DNA of 64,000 bases from Rotaria socialis (lineage: Eukaryota; Rotifera; Eurotatoria; Philodinida; Philodinidae). Numbering within the stretch: position 1 is the stretch's first letter; each line of letters begins with the position of its first letter. This document shows positions 38,300 to 50,536 of the stretch, piece after piece. The stretch covers positions 1 to 64,000 of the forward strand of contig CAJNYU010003531.1 of the NCBI GenBank assembly GCA_905331475.1, in the 5' to 3' direction. Made by a program: the position numbers and the translations under genes. The notes under the pieces were generated by a model that saw only the letters and a list, made by a program, of their open reading frames with translations, made no database searches and was not told the DNA's origin.

Positions 38300-40149
38300 T
38301 ACATTCAAAATATTGTTATTAAAAAGCAACTGGAAAGTGCATGAATTCAATCAGAAAAAAGCTTCTGTCAATTTGTTCTTTCTACACGAGTATTTTTGGC
38401 GCATTCATTCATAATGATTTGATTGCGAAATTAATCGCTTCTTGGCCACACTTCAGTTTGATAGATTATATGATCAGAAAAATCGTCTATTTGGGTTTAT
38501 TCTCCCCATGAACAAACACACTGTTACTACTGCCCTCTGACTGGGATAGTGCTTCAAGAGCTTGTTACATGTTGTTACAATTTTCTTTCAAAATGTAGTG
38601 GAATAGATTTCTTTTATAGCTGCATGCTCATCTTCAAGCCCATTATAAAGGCACTCTTCAGTGACCTACCTACTTGTTGCACCTCTTTCTTGCGTGATAT
38701 CAACGAGGTTGTAACTCACATAATTTGCTAACTACAAATTGGACTCACATTTGAACGACTGAATTGGCATAGCATGAACTCGGAACGTGCCATATGGATG
38801 ACTAAGATGGAGAAGCATTCTACTCTAGTTGCCCAATAGAAATTTATTGATGGATTCAAGTCATTGAGATTAGCTTTAGATTGACCTTAATGATTCTGCT
38901 GATATTTTAGAACGACGATCATTAAAGATCTTTGAATCAACCAACCAGTGAACAATGCTTGTTAATGTATTGTATTCAAGATCATTATAGCTCGTTTCAC
39001 AGCGGCATCTTTTTTACACCACCAGAACGAAAACGCTACATGGGAGCGTCACAAGAATATCAAATAAGGAAGTATTCGACATTTCGTTTCATGATCTCTT
39101 TCTGGTGAGTCATTCAATCTTCGAAGAGGATTGGCTGTGTTCCCCGATAAGAGAATAATATTAAAAAATCGATTTGTCAAACCTATTATATTAAACAATC
39201 GAATAGCGTCGTCTAGTTTATCTGATTCAACGATGAGCTATGTAACATAAGCAGAGACTCTTTTTTATGAAACTTTGGTCATCTCTCGCACGTAAAACTC
39301 TTTCATGTAAAAGTAAGTAACAAGCAGTTATCTATCAAGAGCTTATAGAGAATGTTGAGACATCGTACGTACTATCAGCAATCTACGGCGGTCACAATGA
39401 AAAAATGAAAGTCAAACTCGTGCCATTTCATGAATTCAACTCAGCTCATAGCCGATTCCAGTTTATAATATTCTAACAGTAAGAGACATACACAGGAAAA
39501 TTGGCGCTAAATTTTTTCGTTTGCTTTTTTCACATAATCGAATAGAGAATTTTGCGGTGATCACGAATATGTGTTTCTTAAATTTTTTAATACCTCCTGG
39601 GACACGAAAAATCTACAAAATCGTAGGCTTTTTAAAATCCTGTTCTCAACATTTTTTGAAAAATTGATTTTTCAGGTGCTTCCGACGATCGATTCGGCTT
39701 CAAAAGGATATATTCTGATTCAGCCTATCAAGCTGAACATGAATATATCTTCCACGTCCCATTTTAATCTTATTTTTTCTCCGCCAGAATCTCCAAAAAA
39801 CATTTTTCTGACACTATGCGAACCTCTTTTTGTAAGCTTTTCATGGTTTTTTCTTGAGGTCCTATGATCGATTTCTTTATGCCATTCGATTTGTCAAATG
39901 CTCCTCTATAAAACTATGCTGTTAGATTTTTGAGTTTTTCGCCCTTATGGAAACACGCAGGGTTTACAAAAACCTTTGCTAAGATTTTAAAATTTTGTTA
40001 CAACCTCTCCCAAATTCTCACATAAAAGAACTAAGACATTACCAAACAGGTTATCAACTATGGAGAACTCAATGAGTATACTGATGGGATCTTTAGAGAG
40101 CTCATAGAGAGTCTCCAGAGGGTTTTATCAGGGTTTCTAGATATCTAGA
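38300..40149. other. Upstream of the TIR-NACHT gene; broken coding-like traces
   Basis: On the minus strand between about 38480 and 38760 short frames look coding (for example KEVQQVGRSLKSAFIMGLK and QALEALSQSEGSSNSVF) but are separated by stops. They could be a decayed N-terminal extension of the receptor or exons I cannot join. From 38800 to 40149 no gene is recognised. Confidence 0.3.
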
Positions 40150-40293
40150 CGTGTGGATGTGGGTTGAGGCTGTAGCTGTGGCTGTCTGCATGCCTGGAGT
40201 GTGAGTATGGGTGTGAGCCTGGATGTAGGTGTGGGTGGGATGAGGAGTTTGGATGAACGGTGATATACGTGGAAGACCGCACCCACACTCTAC
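40150..40293. repeat. Long degenerate telomere-like tract
   Basis: About 140 bp of GTGTGGATGTGGG-type units with many variants (GGATGTAGGTGTGGGTGGG) on the plus strand, closed by CGCACCCACACTC in opposite orientation. It is the longest member of the family and lies between the TIR-NACHT-HEAT and ADP-ribosyltransferase genes. Confidence 0.7.
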
Positions 40294-40737
40294 ACGAATA
40301 GTGATCAAATGGTTTTCTGATCCGTCATTTGTGGAGCTGATAAGAAAATCGGAAAATACAATCTAAATTTCTTGGGCGTGATAACTGAGATAATATATTC
40401 CGACAGCTGTACTGTGGACAATCCGGTGGAATATGGTCAGAAGAAAAGAAAATTTTGATTGAAAGTAACAGAATCCTATGGATTACAGATCTTAGGATGA
40501 TATTGAGGTTCCAAATGCCAGATTCTGATTAGAACTGTAATGCAACTCCGCTAAAGTCTGATTCACTATCGAAAAGAGCTTCTGACGTTGGGCAAAAGTT
40601 GCTGAATCAGGCCCAAATACATACATTTTACTTAATAGTGAGACCCTTTAGTAGTTCTATGACCTGGAATCAAACAGGATTTCCTTGGCTGATCTATTCG
40701 ATGGCCTAGTTAGAAACTCAGTAATATCCTAGATACG

Positions 40738-41538
40738 TCAAATCTTTTTTTTGTTCGTGTGAGAAAATACTATCGCAATATGAAATATTAGAAGTGACAT
40801 ACTTGCATTGTTGTTTTGTTCTTTTTTATGATTTAGATTTGATTCTTTGATAGTCGAAGCTAACGGTTGACGATTCTCGTCATCAACTTCGACCAAATGG
40901 ACGAGAAAGGATCCGTTGGGTTGAATTGAAGGGTCACTCTTGACGTGAAGTTCTGTACCGATTCGTAAAATAATTTCATCCTCACTTTCATATTGTGCAT
41001 ATCCAGAAGTTTTCTTGCCATTAATAGCTTCAATGCGAAACAGTGTTGAGCTTTCCTTCTTCTCGAGGAAACCTCGTGTAACATCTAGTGATAAAGAACA
41101 CGAACTAACAAACCACCATTGAAGGACTTGACCTTTAAAGCAATTTTTGCCAATGTCCCCATTCACACCTCTCCAAACTGTTTGTTTAACAGTTGATAAC
41201 TTATCTGATGCTGTGTCAAACAACTTCAGATATGGAAACCATATTGTTAAAGTTTGTCTATTGTCCGAGCGCAATGCTTTATTTAGTACACGGTACAAAG
41301 AAGTTTCACCCCATTCCATAGTATAAATATAAATAGAAGCAGATTCATCATGCGATAGACCGTGCTCTGATGGATAATGACAATTGCGCTTTGCTATTTT
41401 CACAAAATAAGGCAATTGATCGATTTGAGATTGTACAGGTTCTAATGCTTTTTCAAGCGAAGTCAGTTTTTGAGCACGATAGCCATAAACAGGAGGAAGT
41501 CTTTTCAAAGAAACGTCGATGTCAGCGAAAGGATACAT
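40738..41538 (-). CDS. Arginine-type mono-ADP-ribosyltransferase (ART)
   Basis: A single open frame of 266 codons starts at 41538. It follows the eukaryotic NAD:arginine ADP-ribosyltransferase fold: LPYFVKIAKRNC, YTMEWGETSLYRVLNKALR, a first-strand Arg in TVWRGV, the Ser strand WWFVSSCS, and an ExE pair in YESEDEIILR, so the R-S-E catalytic set is complete. Such enzymes move ADP-ribose from NAD+ to arginine in target proteins. No signal peptide is visible, suggesting an intracellular protein. The tail after NHKKEQNNNAS turns hydrophobic and may be read into an intron (a GTATGT donor lies at that point), so the last 25 residues are doubtful. It shares the minus strand with the TIR-NACHT-HEAT gene, about 2.4 kb upstream of it. 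Confidence 0.85.
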   Translation of the reverse strand: MYPFADIDVSLKRLPPVYGYRAQKLTSLEKALEPVQSQIDQLPYFVKIAKRNCHYPSEHGLSHDESASIYIYTMEWGETSLYRVLNKALRSDNRQTLTIWFPYLKLFDTASDKLSTVKQTVWRGVNGDIGKNCFKGQVLQWWFVSSCSLSLDVTRGFLEKKESSTLFRIEAINGKKTSGYAQYESEDEIILRIGTELHVKSDPSIQPNGSFLVHLVEVDDENRQPLASTIKESNLNHKKEQNNNASMSLLIFHIAIVFSHTNKKKI

Positions 41539-42626
41539 GATGTGTGTCGTTGAATTGATAAATAATATTGATGAGAGTTTGAATACAGTATATAAAGTTG
41601 CTCTTTCTTTCTAGAGATAAAATGAAAAAAAAAGAAGTATGAGTGAAATTGGCCTGTATGGGGTGTTATGAAAATAAATCGATCTTTCATTTATTCTTAC
41701 TGTGATATTCAGACAATTATTATTTGAAACATCTTTTTTACAGAACCAAAATGGAAAGAATAAGAGTATTATAACTTTTAAGTAGATCCGTATTGTAAAA
41801 TCACTTGCATAACTATATCTGAGTCCATAGTGGTCCAACCGATTGGTAAATAGATTCCTCTTTGAGTTTATTTTATACAAATTTGCTAAGATCGATATTT
41901 AGTTTCGATATTGAGGAGTGTTTGGATATTAGTTGGAAGAGAATATCGAAAATATTTCGGAGATCAAAATGATATTTCAATAACGTCTTTGCTGAAATTC
42001 TTTCTTCGCAATATTAAGTCGTTCGTATAGAAACATAGCAGGTAATTTATCGAGAACAACCACATGATAATCCAAAACATTTTTCACTAGCATACTACTT
42101 TATTTGTAGCTATTTGAGAGTTTTCGATACAAAATGTACTAACGTATCATCCTGTTTCAATACTACCCATTCAATGTTCTAATCAGATAGTTTCATATAG
42201 TAACCAGCGATGACTTTCGCGTTCGAGTGCGACACATAGAAAAATGCCCGAAAATTAGTCCTAACATTTGCCTCATTCCTCAATTGAGGGTTTCATAGTC
42301 AAATTTCGAGAGAGAAATGGCATGTCAGACTCGTACTAATAAGTAAATAGCATATTGGATAAGTGTGAAATTTACAAGAAGTGAAAATATGATTTGCCTT
42401 AAAAAAGAGAAAACAACTAATATCCAAAGCTTTAACAACCTACGTTCTTCTATTTTTATAAAGGAGCCAAAACTTTTGGAGCACATTATACCTATTTCTT
42501 GCAATAGAAGTTCTATATCAATAGCATTATTCGTAGTCCTGCCATGCGAAGTATTAAGGAAAGGAAATACTCAAAACAGTTGTCGTGAAATCAAATCGAC
42601 TATATTATAGTTTAATAAATACAACA
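41539..42626. other. Intergenic, no gene recognised
   Basis: AT-rich, only small unconserved frames; includes the presumed promoter of the ADP-ribosyltransferase gene. Confidence 0.5.
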
Positions 42627-42703
42627 TATGGGAAACCCTTGTCGAATAGGGTACGTTTCTGGCTCCGAACTAGAGCGTGTGAGGTTCGATTCCCCCTCCC
42701 ATA
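42627..42703 (+). tRNA. tRNA-like sequence, probably a pseudogene
   Basis: The 77-nt stretch has a perfect 7-bp acceptor stem (TATGGGA / TCCCATA), a T-loop and B-box (GGTTCGATTCC), and a 5-bp stem with a 7-base loop CTCCGAA that would give anticodon CCG (Arg). The T stem has two mismatches and the D-arm side carries about five extra bases, so it is not a standard tRNA. A decayed tRNA or tRNA-derived repeat fits best. Confidence 0.35.
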
Positions 42704-43980
42704 GCAAAGCACGCCATCTTTAAAATAGATGGTACAAGCAATCTGTTTAGACACATCGTATATTATCTCGGTGGAATGAATATGCGCGTTGGGAGGTCGT
42801 GTTTTAATGTTTCTTTGAATGACCACATAAAACATATATTATATTGTGTGTCTAGCTCTGCTATGCTTATACTTGCTATTCTCAAAGCAAAACTTAAATG
42901 TGTACGGACCAGTAGTGTCGAACTTGAAAGTTGAATTCAACTGAAACTTCAACTTTCAGCTTTCACCAAATGCGCTATTGGATAAGCTATATCTCAAGAA
43001 GGATTCATTCCGTGCAGCTAACATTTTCTATAGATTTATATATTAATAAGGTCTAAACATTCACAAAATTTCAGCTCCAACAATTCAGTTTTTGGCATTC
43101 CATGGATCACAGCAATGCAGAGGAAAATCACTCTTTTGTTAATATTTGCCAGTTCATATCTCCTGACTGGATATCACTATACGTCTGAAATTTGTTTCTA
43201 AAACACCTCTTGGTGAGACATTGGTATATTCCTAGTTTCAGCTTATTTTAGAAAAAAATTCGGTCGCGGCACTTTGGGGAACAAGTCAATTTCTGTGTTA
43301 AAATTTCGATTTTGGTACTTGATATCGTAATACATTTTATAGACATATGGAAAATTGAAAAAATCCTGCATGTTTTTACTTTATGGACACGAACAAGTTG
43401 GCGAAGTTGAACAATATCGAACAAGAATCATCAACCAAAAATCAGCAAGATATAACTATCAAAGGGTATAAGATTTATATTCGTTCATTTTCGTATGTGT
43501 AGACAAATCTTTTGTTATCACATTGAATTTCTTTTTCTTCTTATATTTGTTATTTATTCGTGTCGCTGAACACGGTTTTCTCTCATATTTCTATTTGCAT
43601 TTTGTTTTCGTTGTTTCATCCTATTAACCATGTCTTTGCAAGGACTTTCTCGTGCTATATAGTTTGTTATTTTGTTTTTGTTGTTTCATATATTAACCAT
43701 TTCTTTTCAAAAATGTTCTCGCGCTGTAGTTTGTTATTTTTCTTTTCGTCTGATGCTAGTCATTACCTATCTCTCGATTTCATTATTATTTCTATCTTTC
43801 CAAAAATGTGGATAGAACACATTTTTTTGTCCAATAAGGGAGTATGTTACAGTGTGTTCTACTGTAACATATATCCTCTCCTTTATACATGACTAACTTA
43901 TGGCAAAGAATTTTCATTGCGACGAACTGTCTTGCAACAAACTGTCATGCGACGAAGTGAGCGGTCACCTGAGCTTTGTT
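42704..43980. other. No gene recognised
   Basis: AT-rich sequence. An open plus-strand frame at 43560-43892 is rich in Phe/Ser/Ile runs and looks like chance. No transposon ends seen. Confidence 0.45.
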
Positions 43981-44134
43981 GTTTGAATATCATCCAGAAA
44001 AATAAATGATCTGTTTCGTCCGGGAATCGAATCCATGATATGATACGATAGTGGTTGGCTGGACCAGTACTATAACCATTGAATTATGCAGGCACGGCCA
44101 ACAAGTCATTCTATTTTCTGGATGATATTCAAAC
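43981..44134 (-). repeat. Palindrome enclosing a tRNA-like core
   Basis: The ends are a 20-bp inverted repeat (GTTTGAATATCATCCAGAAA and its reverse complement), extended by weaker matches to about 30 bp. The centre, read on the minus strand, resembles a tRNA: an A-box-like TTCAATGGTTATAGTAC and a B-box GGATTCGATTCCC at 44022-44034. The fold is not a clean cloverleaf. It could be a tRNA-derived short element in a MITE-like frame. Confidence 0.45.
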
Positions 44135-44375
44135 ATCGAAAGTTAAAGGAAGTAAAAATCACTAACATACAGTGTGTGATGTAGAATGGAATATACAAGT
44201 AAGAAATCATTACAAAGTTTCATGCTATCTGCATAGAATATCTATGGGATGGGCTTCGTCAACGTTAAGCTAGTTTGATAAGAAAATATATTCAAAGAGA
44301 TCTGCTTACTATACTTACTACTGGTTGTTTTTCAAGGTTGCTGCTAATTGATCCGAACTGAGTTTTGCTCTGTTC

Positions 44376-44479
44376 TAGGGATGGTACTGTAACTTTAAAA
44401 TAATTTAATTAAAGTATTAAAATTAAAATGTTTCTACTTTAACTTTAACGTTTAAAATAAAGTTAAAATGCCACCCCTA
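44376..44479. mobile_element. 104-bp hAT-like MITE
   Basis: Ends TAGGGATGGTACTG and its near inverse (right end reads TAGGGGTGGCATTT inward). The flanks form an 8-bp target duplication with one mismatch (CTCTGTTC / TTCTGTTC). The AT-rich interior is itself partly palindromic. Same end type as the 623-bp element at 47584. Confidence 0.65.
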
Positions 44480-44833
44480 TTCTGTTCTGTTAGATTGATT
44501 TTTTTTATAAATAAATCGTATATTTTCTTGTGCAGTAAAACAATATAACAACTGTACTGTTTCTGTTTTTTCTGTTCTCCTAAAAAATTTCTTTTTTGTT
44601 TTTAAATAAATATGTACTTCTATCACAAAGGGCGTTCATAGTGACAGTCAACACAGTTAAATTATTCGTTACCACGAGCTTCTTCCCTTTTATTTATTCC
44701 TGCTAGCGTCAATAGATGTCGTTACCAAACGCTAAACTATTTATATATATATTTGTTTCTTTAATCTCGTTTGATCTATTACTTCATTTGTTCAATAAGG
44801 GTGTGAATCAAGAGATAGTTCCCACCCCACATC

Positions 44834-45450
<617 letters not shown>

Positions 45451-45615
45451 CCCACACCCTCAAGATTTGTTGTGATGAGACAATCGAAAGTAACGAAAGA
45501 TGAATTTGAAATTGAACTATGTGACAATGAAAGGATTCATGCCAATGTAAAAATCCATTGCAATGATCAAATATCATTTCTTGTTCTATAGTTATTTGTA
45601 AATGTTGCTTGAGAA

Positions 45616-45707
45616 CAGAGATGTCCATCGCTGCGCTACTATCGACGGAAGCTTACCGCGACCGCGATGGAGTTGCATCAACAGTAGCGCAAGGATGGAC
45701 ATCTATG
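45616..45707. mobile_element. 92-bp hAT-like MITE with perfect target duplication
   Basis: Left end CAGAGATGTCCATCGCTGCG and right end reverse-complementing to CATAGATGTCCATCC, flanked on both sides by the exact 8-mer CTTGAGAA (45608-45615 and 45708-45715). The perfect duplication points to a fairly recent insertion. Confidence 0.8.
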
Positions 45708-45814
45708 CTTGAGAACTACATTGAAAGAATCAAACCATTGTTCGATTTCCAAAAATGATTTATATGTTCGTTTATAGAAATTTAACAAGGTAGAAATAGT
45801 AAAAGGGAATAATA

Positions 45815-46951
45815 TCAGTACTCGGAAATATTGTGCGCCAGAAGAGTATAATATTCATCAATTTCTTTGTCGTGTGGATAAAATGTCAAATATATTGCCG
45901 CTTGTGATACATTTTGTTCAACTTTTTGCACACGAAAGGTTGTTCGAGGTAAAATTAATACTTCTTGTTCGCTCTCGATTTCTGATATTGAGGGTAATTG
46001 GTTGGATAATTTTTCTAGTTGAATTGCTGTGAAACATTTACTAGAAAAGTCAAATACTATCAATACTGGAATGCGTTGATCCCATGCACGTACTTCAGCA
46101 TAACCTTGTGCACAATCGATGTTTTTCGTTGTTGAAAAAAATGTATTTGTTACCAAATAGCGGCTAGTCTTTTCTAGACCCCATCGATAATCTTTCAATT
46201 CTTCCACTGTCATACTTAAACCGCAATAACAAATACCTTTGAATGCACGTGGATAAAGAAAACGAAGTGAATAATAAATTGGTATTGCAAGATATTCACT
46301 AGTTTCTCTGTTTTGATTGATAAACGTATAAAAAGGTGTTTCAAGCGTATACAATCGAATCAATGAATTCACTCGTCCAGTTTCATAATATTGTTTAACT
46401 AATACTTTTGCTTTACGATATTGTGCGTTGGTTAAATCGATATGCTGATCTATCACATTTAATAAGACGTCGCTTGCTTTCGATATAAACTGATTATTAC
46501 CTGGTTTGTAAGAAATTATTTTATCAGAAAGACGTGTGAGTAAACCGTTAGGATGTTGATAAATTTTATGAGTATGCTCATCAAGAATAGATCCATAATT
46601 TTGATGACCTTCGACTCGTCCAAAAGGAATATTTTGATTTTCGTCAGATTCTGTGACAGTAAATACTGCTGAACGATTCGTCTCATCATAAAACCGATTT
46701 TCAATTAACGTTGAGCGTTTAAATAGTTGTCGCATTTTATCAGTTTTAGCCAATTCAAAAGCAGTACAACCTTGACTATCCGGTAAATGTCGACATACTC
46801 CATAATCATGTAAAAGAAGACGAACAATTTCTGTATGACCACATTCTACAGCAACATGTAGAGCTGTACTACCATTCGTTTCATGACAATGTATCATTTC
46901 GAAAGACGATGTTGCAAGTAATGATTGAACTAAATCAATATCATTCTCCAA
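45815..46951 (-). CDS. Ankyrin plus ADP-ribosyltransferase-fold protein, catalytic Arg replaced
   Basis: An open frame of 378 codons ends at 45815. Residues about 1-75 are ankyrin repeats (NGSTALHVAVECGHTEIVRL, then the QGCTAFELAKT repeat). The C-terminal half has an ADP-ribosyltransferase fold: YETGRVNSLIRLYTLETPFY, a strand GICYCGLSM, the Ser strand TNTFFSTTKN and the ExE region ESEQEVLILPRTTFRV. The first motif normally reads YRG; here it is YCG (codon TGC, one change from CGC). The R-S-E set is therefore incomplete and the protein may be inactive or altered in activity. The first codon is TTG and an upstream TGA closes the frame, so a 5' exon is missing from my model; a splice acceptor before TGCTTGG is plausible. 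Ankyrin repeats suggest protein targeting inside the cell. Confidence 0.75.
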   Translation of the reverse strand: MENDIDLVQSLLATSSFEMIHCHETNGSTALHVAVECGHTEIVRLLLHDYGVCRHLPDSQGCTAFELAKTDKMRQLFKRSTLIENRFYDETNRSAVFTVTESDENQNIPFGRVEGHQNYGSILDEHTHKIYQHPNGLLTRLSDKIISYKPGNNQFISKASDVLLNVIDQHIDLTNAQYRKAKVLVKQYYETGRVNSLIRLYTLETPFYTFINQNRETSEYLAIPIYYSLRFLYPRAFKGICYCGLSMTVEELKDYRWGLEKTSRYLVTNTFFSTTKNIDCAQGYAEVRAWDQRIPVLIVFDFSSKCFTAIQLEKLSNQLPSISEIESEQEVLILPRTTFRVQKVEQNVSQAAIYLTFYPHDKEIDEYYTLLAHNISEY

Positions 46952-47583
46952 GCAACTTTGTATAGATCACTGAACTTGTTGCTATCACATTCATTGCGAT
47001 TGTTAGCTTTCGAATAAGAAAGACCCATATCGAACTATGTAATATGTTTCATCAACAGAATTTTCATAGAATGACCATTTATTTTCATCTTGTTTTAATC
47101 CTACCAATCACTTGGCATTTTTTGTTTAGGATAAAATGTTGAGATAAAGTCGAATTTCTCTTAGTTGTAAATATTGACAATATATTATCGCATGACGATA
47201 TACGTTCGTCTTGAGATATATTGAATGTCAAAAGGTGAAGATATGCGTGCTTATAAAATATTCATCTAAGAAGATTTAGTGCTGTCAGAAAATTATAAAA
47301 TATATCTTCATTGAAAAGTTCAAACTAATCTATAATATGTTTTATAGAGGATATCGATCGTCACTAGGCTCAAATGATGTTCGCCATTTGACTTTCATAT
47401 GTTAAATTGATCGGTTTCGCATATTGGGAAAGTATTCATTCAATCAGATAAATATTTGGAAGGACTACTAAACAAATGTGTTGATTGTCCTTATTCGAAT
47501 GGGAATTGACCTATATAAGTATTTTTGCCTAGATTCAAGATAAAACATAATCAGACAAAAGCAGGGGGACATATACTTTGATA
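46952..47583. other. Upstream of the ankyrin-ART gene, no gene seen
   Basis: AT-rich. A first exon for the ankyrin gene should lie here or further right but I could not identify one. Confidence 0.4.
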
Positions 47584-48206
47584 TAGGGGTGTCAATTTAT
47601 AGTTTATTTATGTTAAATTTAACTTCGGGAAAAGCTAATTTAATTTTTTTAATTAAATTCTATCAAGTTAAATTTAATAAATTGTTTGGATGGATACTCA
47701 TAAATGCTATGAGGAAAATACGTGACTTTAACAGTAGTAAATACTAAATGAGAGGAGAACCTAGTATTTTAGGTTAATATTTGTTCATAATAGTCAAAAT
47801 TTCTCCACACAGATTATGCACGATCAGTCATCTTCTTCAAAATACCGGGATATTCATAAAAAATATATTTAATAGCACAATTCGTAGAAGAATGGCTAAC
47901 TTTAACTTTAAAAGACAGGAAACATACTCAAATTTGACTTCAAATAGTAGCAATCAAGTCAAAAACTATGTTTACCTCCTAGTTTTCAAAATTTAACTAA
48001 TTTGAATTTCAAACAATTTAATTTTAATTTAGTTAAATTTAAATGATACAAAATTTAAAATTTAATTAATTAAAAATTGCTTGAGTTTAAGTTTGTTTTA
48101 AATTTAACTTTTCATTTAAAAAAATTTAATTTATTTTAAATTAAAATTTTTGAAAGTTTATTTCTCGATTTAATAAAATTGTTTAAATCAAAATGTGGCA
48201 CCCCTA
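47584..48206. mobile_element. 623-bp hAT-like non-autonomous element
   Basis: The ends TAGGGGTGTCA and (inverted) TAGGGGTGCCA are flanked by a perfect 8-bp duplication CTTTGATA (47576-47583 and 48207-48214). The interior is dominated by TTAAATTTAA-type palindromic sequence with no transposase frame. It shares end type with the 104-bp element at 44376. Confidence 0.8.
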
Positions 48207-48822
48207 CTTTGATAATATCATAAATTTGAGTATATTGCCGTCGATCATCAATGGATAACAAAGACGTTTTGATAAATTAATATCGTATTATTCAAATTAT
48301 GTTTCAAAATGAAAATTGCATAAATACAAGTATAAAATGTACTTTGAAATAAAGTGTAACAGCGTAAGTTTAAAATTTAAAAAATTATATCCTTCAAATA
48401 ATTTCGTCGAATTTTTCTTATAATCAATGATATATCAAATATTTGAGTGTAAAAGTGAAATTAGATTTAATGCATTTCAGCTTATTGTTTCTTTCAAAAT
48501 AAATTCATATAGTAGAGATTATAATCAACATATTTCTGAGAGCACGATCCATCGACAGATGTAAAACGTAGACAATCAAACTGGGATATTCATGATTTGT
48601 GAGTCTAAATATAAATGCGCACTAAAATAAATCTACAGTGTCTCCTTTCAACGTAAAACATAGTAACTACTTGCATATTCTAATATAAAGGTGTCTTTCT
48701 TGGCGAACGAAGACGAGGATGTGTGTGTGGGTGTATGAAACCTAGAAGAATTCTCACGATATCATACTTCGTGTAACTCATGTGGTGTGGTCGTTCAAAA
48801 GCCAACTTCTATTATTTTATTG
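48207..48822. repeat. Intergenic stretch with a telomere-like tract
   Basis: AT-rich. At 48715-48740 GAGGATGTGTGTGTGGGTG appears, with a weaker TGTGGTGTGG at about 48780. Unlike most members, no clear inverted partner is present. No gene seen. Confidence 0.45.
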
Positions 48823-50058
48823 TTAAACAAGTTTGCTAAGAAGTAATTTTGCATGCTCGGCTTGAAGAGTAATATGAAGTTCGATTTCGTCATCCGTCAT
48901 TGTTGGTAAAATAAAAATAAGACCATCGCACTCCATTGAAGAGAATTTAAAATTTTTCGCTCTACCTTGACCAAAATCACATTTGTAAATAGGAAATCGT
49001 GTCCAATTACTAAACGATAGATCATTGCCTCCGATGGGTTGCCAACCAAGATGAATCAGTGACGAACGATGATGTTTATCAATGAAAGCCAATGCTGATT
49101 GAATATATGCAGTTGTCATCAACTGTCATTTTTCAATGTTGATTCGTTGAGCTAGCTCTTCTACGCTGAGATCATCGATATCGGACATTGGAAAGGAGAA
49201 GCACAAATAGAAACTACAATTACCAAAATAATTGACATCGATATTCGGCAAAAGAGTTCGGCCATTCAAAGCCATACCGATTTTAACTGTTGTCTGACGA
49301 GAAACTTGTCGAATTTGACTTATTATCTTTGTTAACCATCCCATCAGTACATCATTCATTGAAAGTATTCCATTGTTATTCGTTACATTCAATCGATCGA
49401 AAAGATAGTTTTTCGTATAACGTTTAACAACTGTATCTGATAGAGGCCATTTGTATAAACCAGGGATGATAGGTATGGCGAGACTCATTTCTGAATGCTC
49501 ATATCGAATAGAAGATAAACTAGCAAGTTGTTGAAGTTTCGATCGATCATGATCAAACGCTAAGGAATGTTTGTCTTTGAGCCATTGTGAAAATCGTAGA
49601 CCCAATATACTCAATCCATGACCATCCGATAGATAATGATGGCAACCTATTGCTAGTAGACTTCCGTCTTGTAGACTAATTTGATGCATGAAAATTAAAG
49701 GTGATACATCTGTTGGTATCATACCACAGGGAAATACATCGTCATTCAATGAATCATCGCTCAAATATTTGGTTATACTTTCATCTGACCTCGATTCACG
49801 TGAGAATACTTGCCGTTTTTGCCCATTTTCATAATCAACAATATGTCCACGAGTTCGCTCACAGTCATCATTAATAATTCGTTTAAATGCTTGTGGACAG
49901 AATCGATGAAGATATTCATTGAATGATTGTTCCAAGTCCTCAATAAGATAATCGTATACGAGTAGTACTCGAGTATAAACATATGGCATAATAATATCGC
50001 TCAATGAAAGTTGATCTTCTACTGTTGAAGAGCACATTATTGATAACCTGAAATACAC
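48823..50058 (-). pseudogene. BAHD acyltransferase with one in-frame TGA
   Basis: Two open stretches (49126-50058 and 48823-49122) lie in the same frame, separated by a single TGA at 49126-49128; together they span about 412 codons, near the BAHD family length. The catalytic motif HHxxxDG is present (HHYLSDGHG), and the second family motif DFGWG appears as DFGQG near the C-terminus. The other segments (LSLSDIIMPYVYTRVLL, VKIGMALNGRTLLPN, NYFGNCSF) also fit. BAHD enzymes use CoA thioesters to acylate alcohols or amines in plants and fungi and are not expected in animals, so horizontal origin is likely. TGA sits where CGA (Arg) would be one transition away. It may be a recent pseudogene, an allele, a read error or read-through. 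The likely start is the ATG at 50037, or an upstream exon ending at the acceptor near 50055. Confidence 0.8.
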
Positions 50059-50536
50059 GATCGCTCACAAACAATCTTTGACGAGAAATCATAAAAATAA
50101 ATCAAACCGAGTGCATTTATTGACGATTTGCATTGCCACGTTGTATCCTTCTATTATGACTCATCATAATTGCAAAACGTAGCAACTTATTGTAATTTAA
50201 ACGTAAATAAGAACAGACGAAGTCAATGAAAATGTTACACTGTCTTACGAAACGTGTTGAATCATTTGCATTATCGTGCATGAGCTTGTTTCCTTCAACG
50301 AAATCAGAGCTTTATTTGAAATCTATTATTTTATGTCACACTATTTTATTTCATAACTATAAATTAAAACAAAAGATTTGAAATCTAAAAAAGAGATGGA
50401 ACTCAAAAAGAAATATATATATATATATCAGACGTATTGAACGATTGATCAACGAATTAACGCACATTATGTTTCTTTAATTAACTGACTCGATAGAGAA
50501 TTATCACAGCAATGGACTGACAACATTATCTCCAGA

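Noticed and set aside
43560-43892. 110-codon plus-strand frame
   Set aside because: Low-complexity Phe/Ser/Ile composition typical of AT-rich chance frames.
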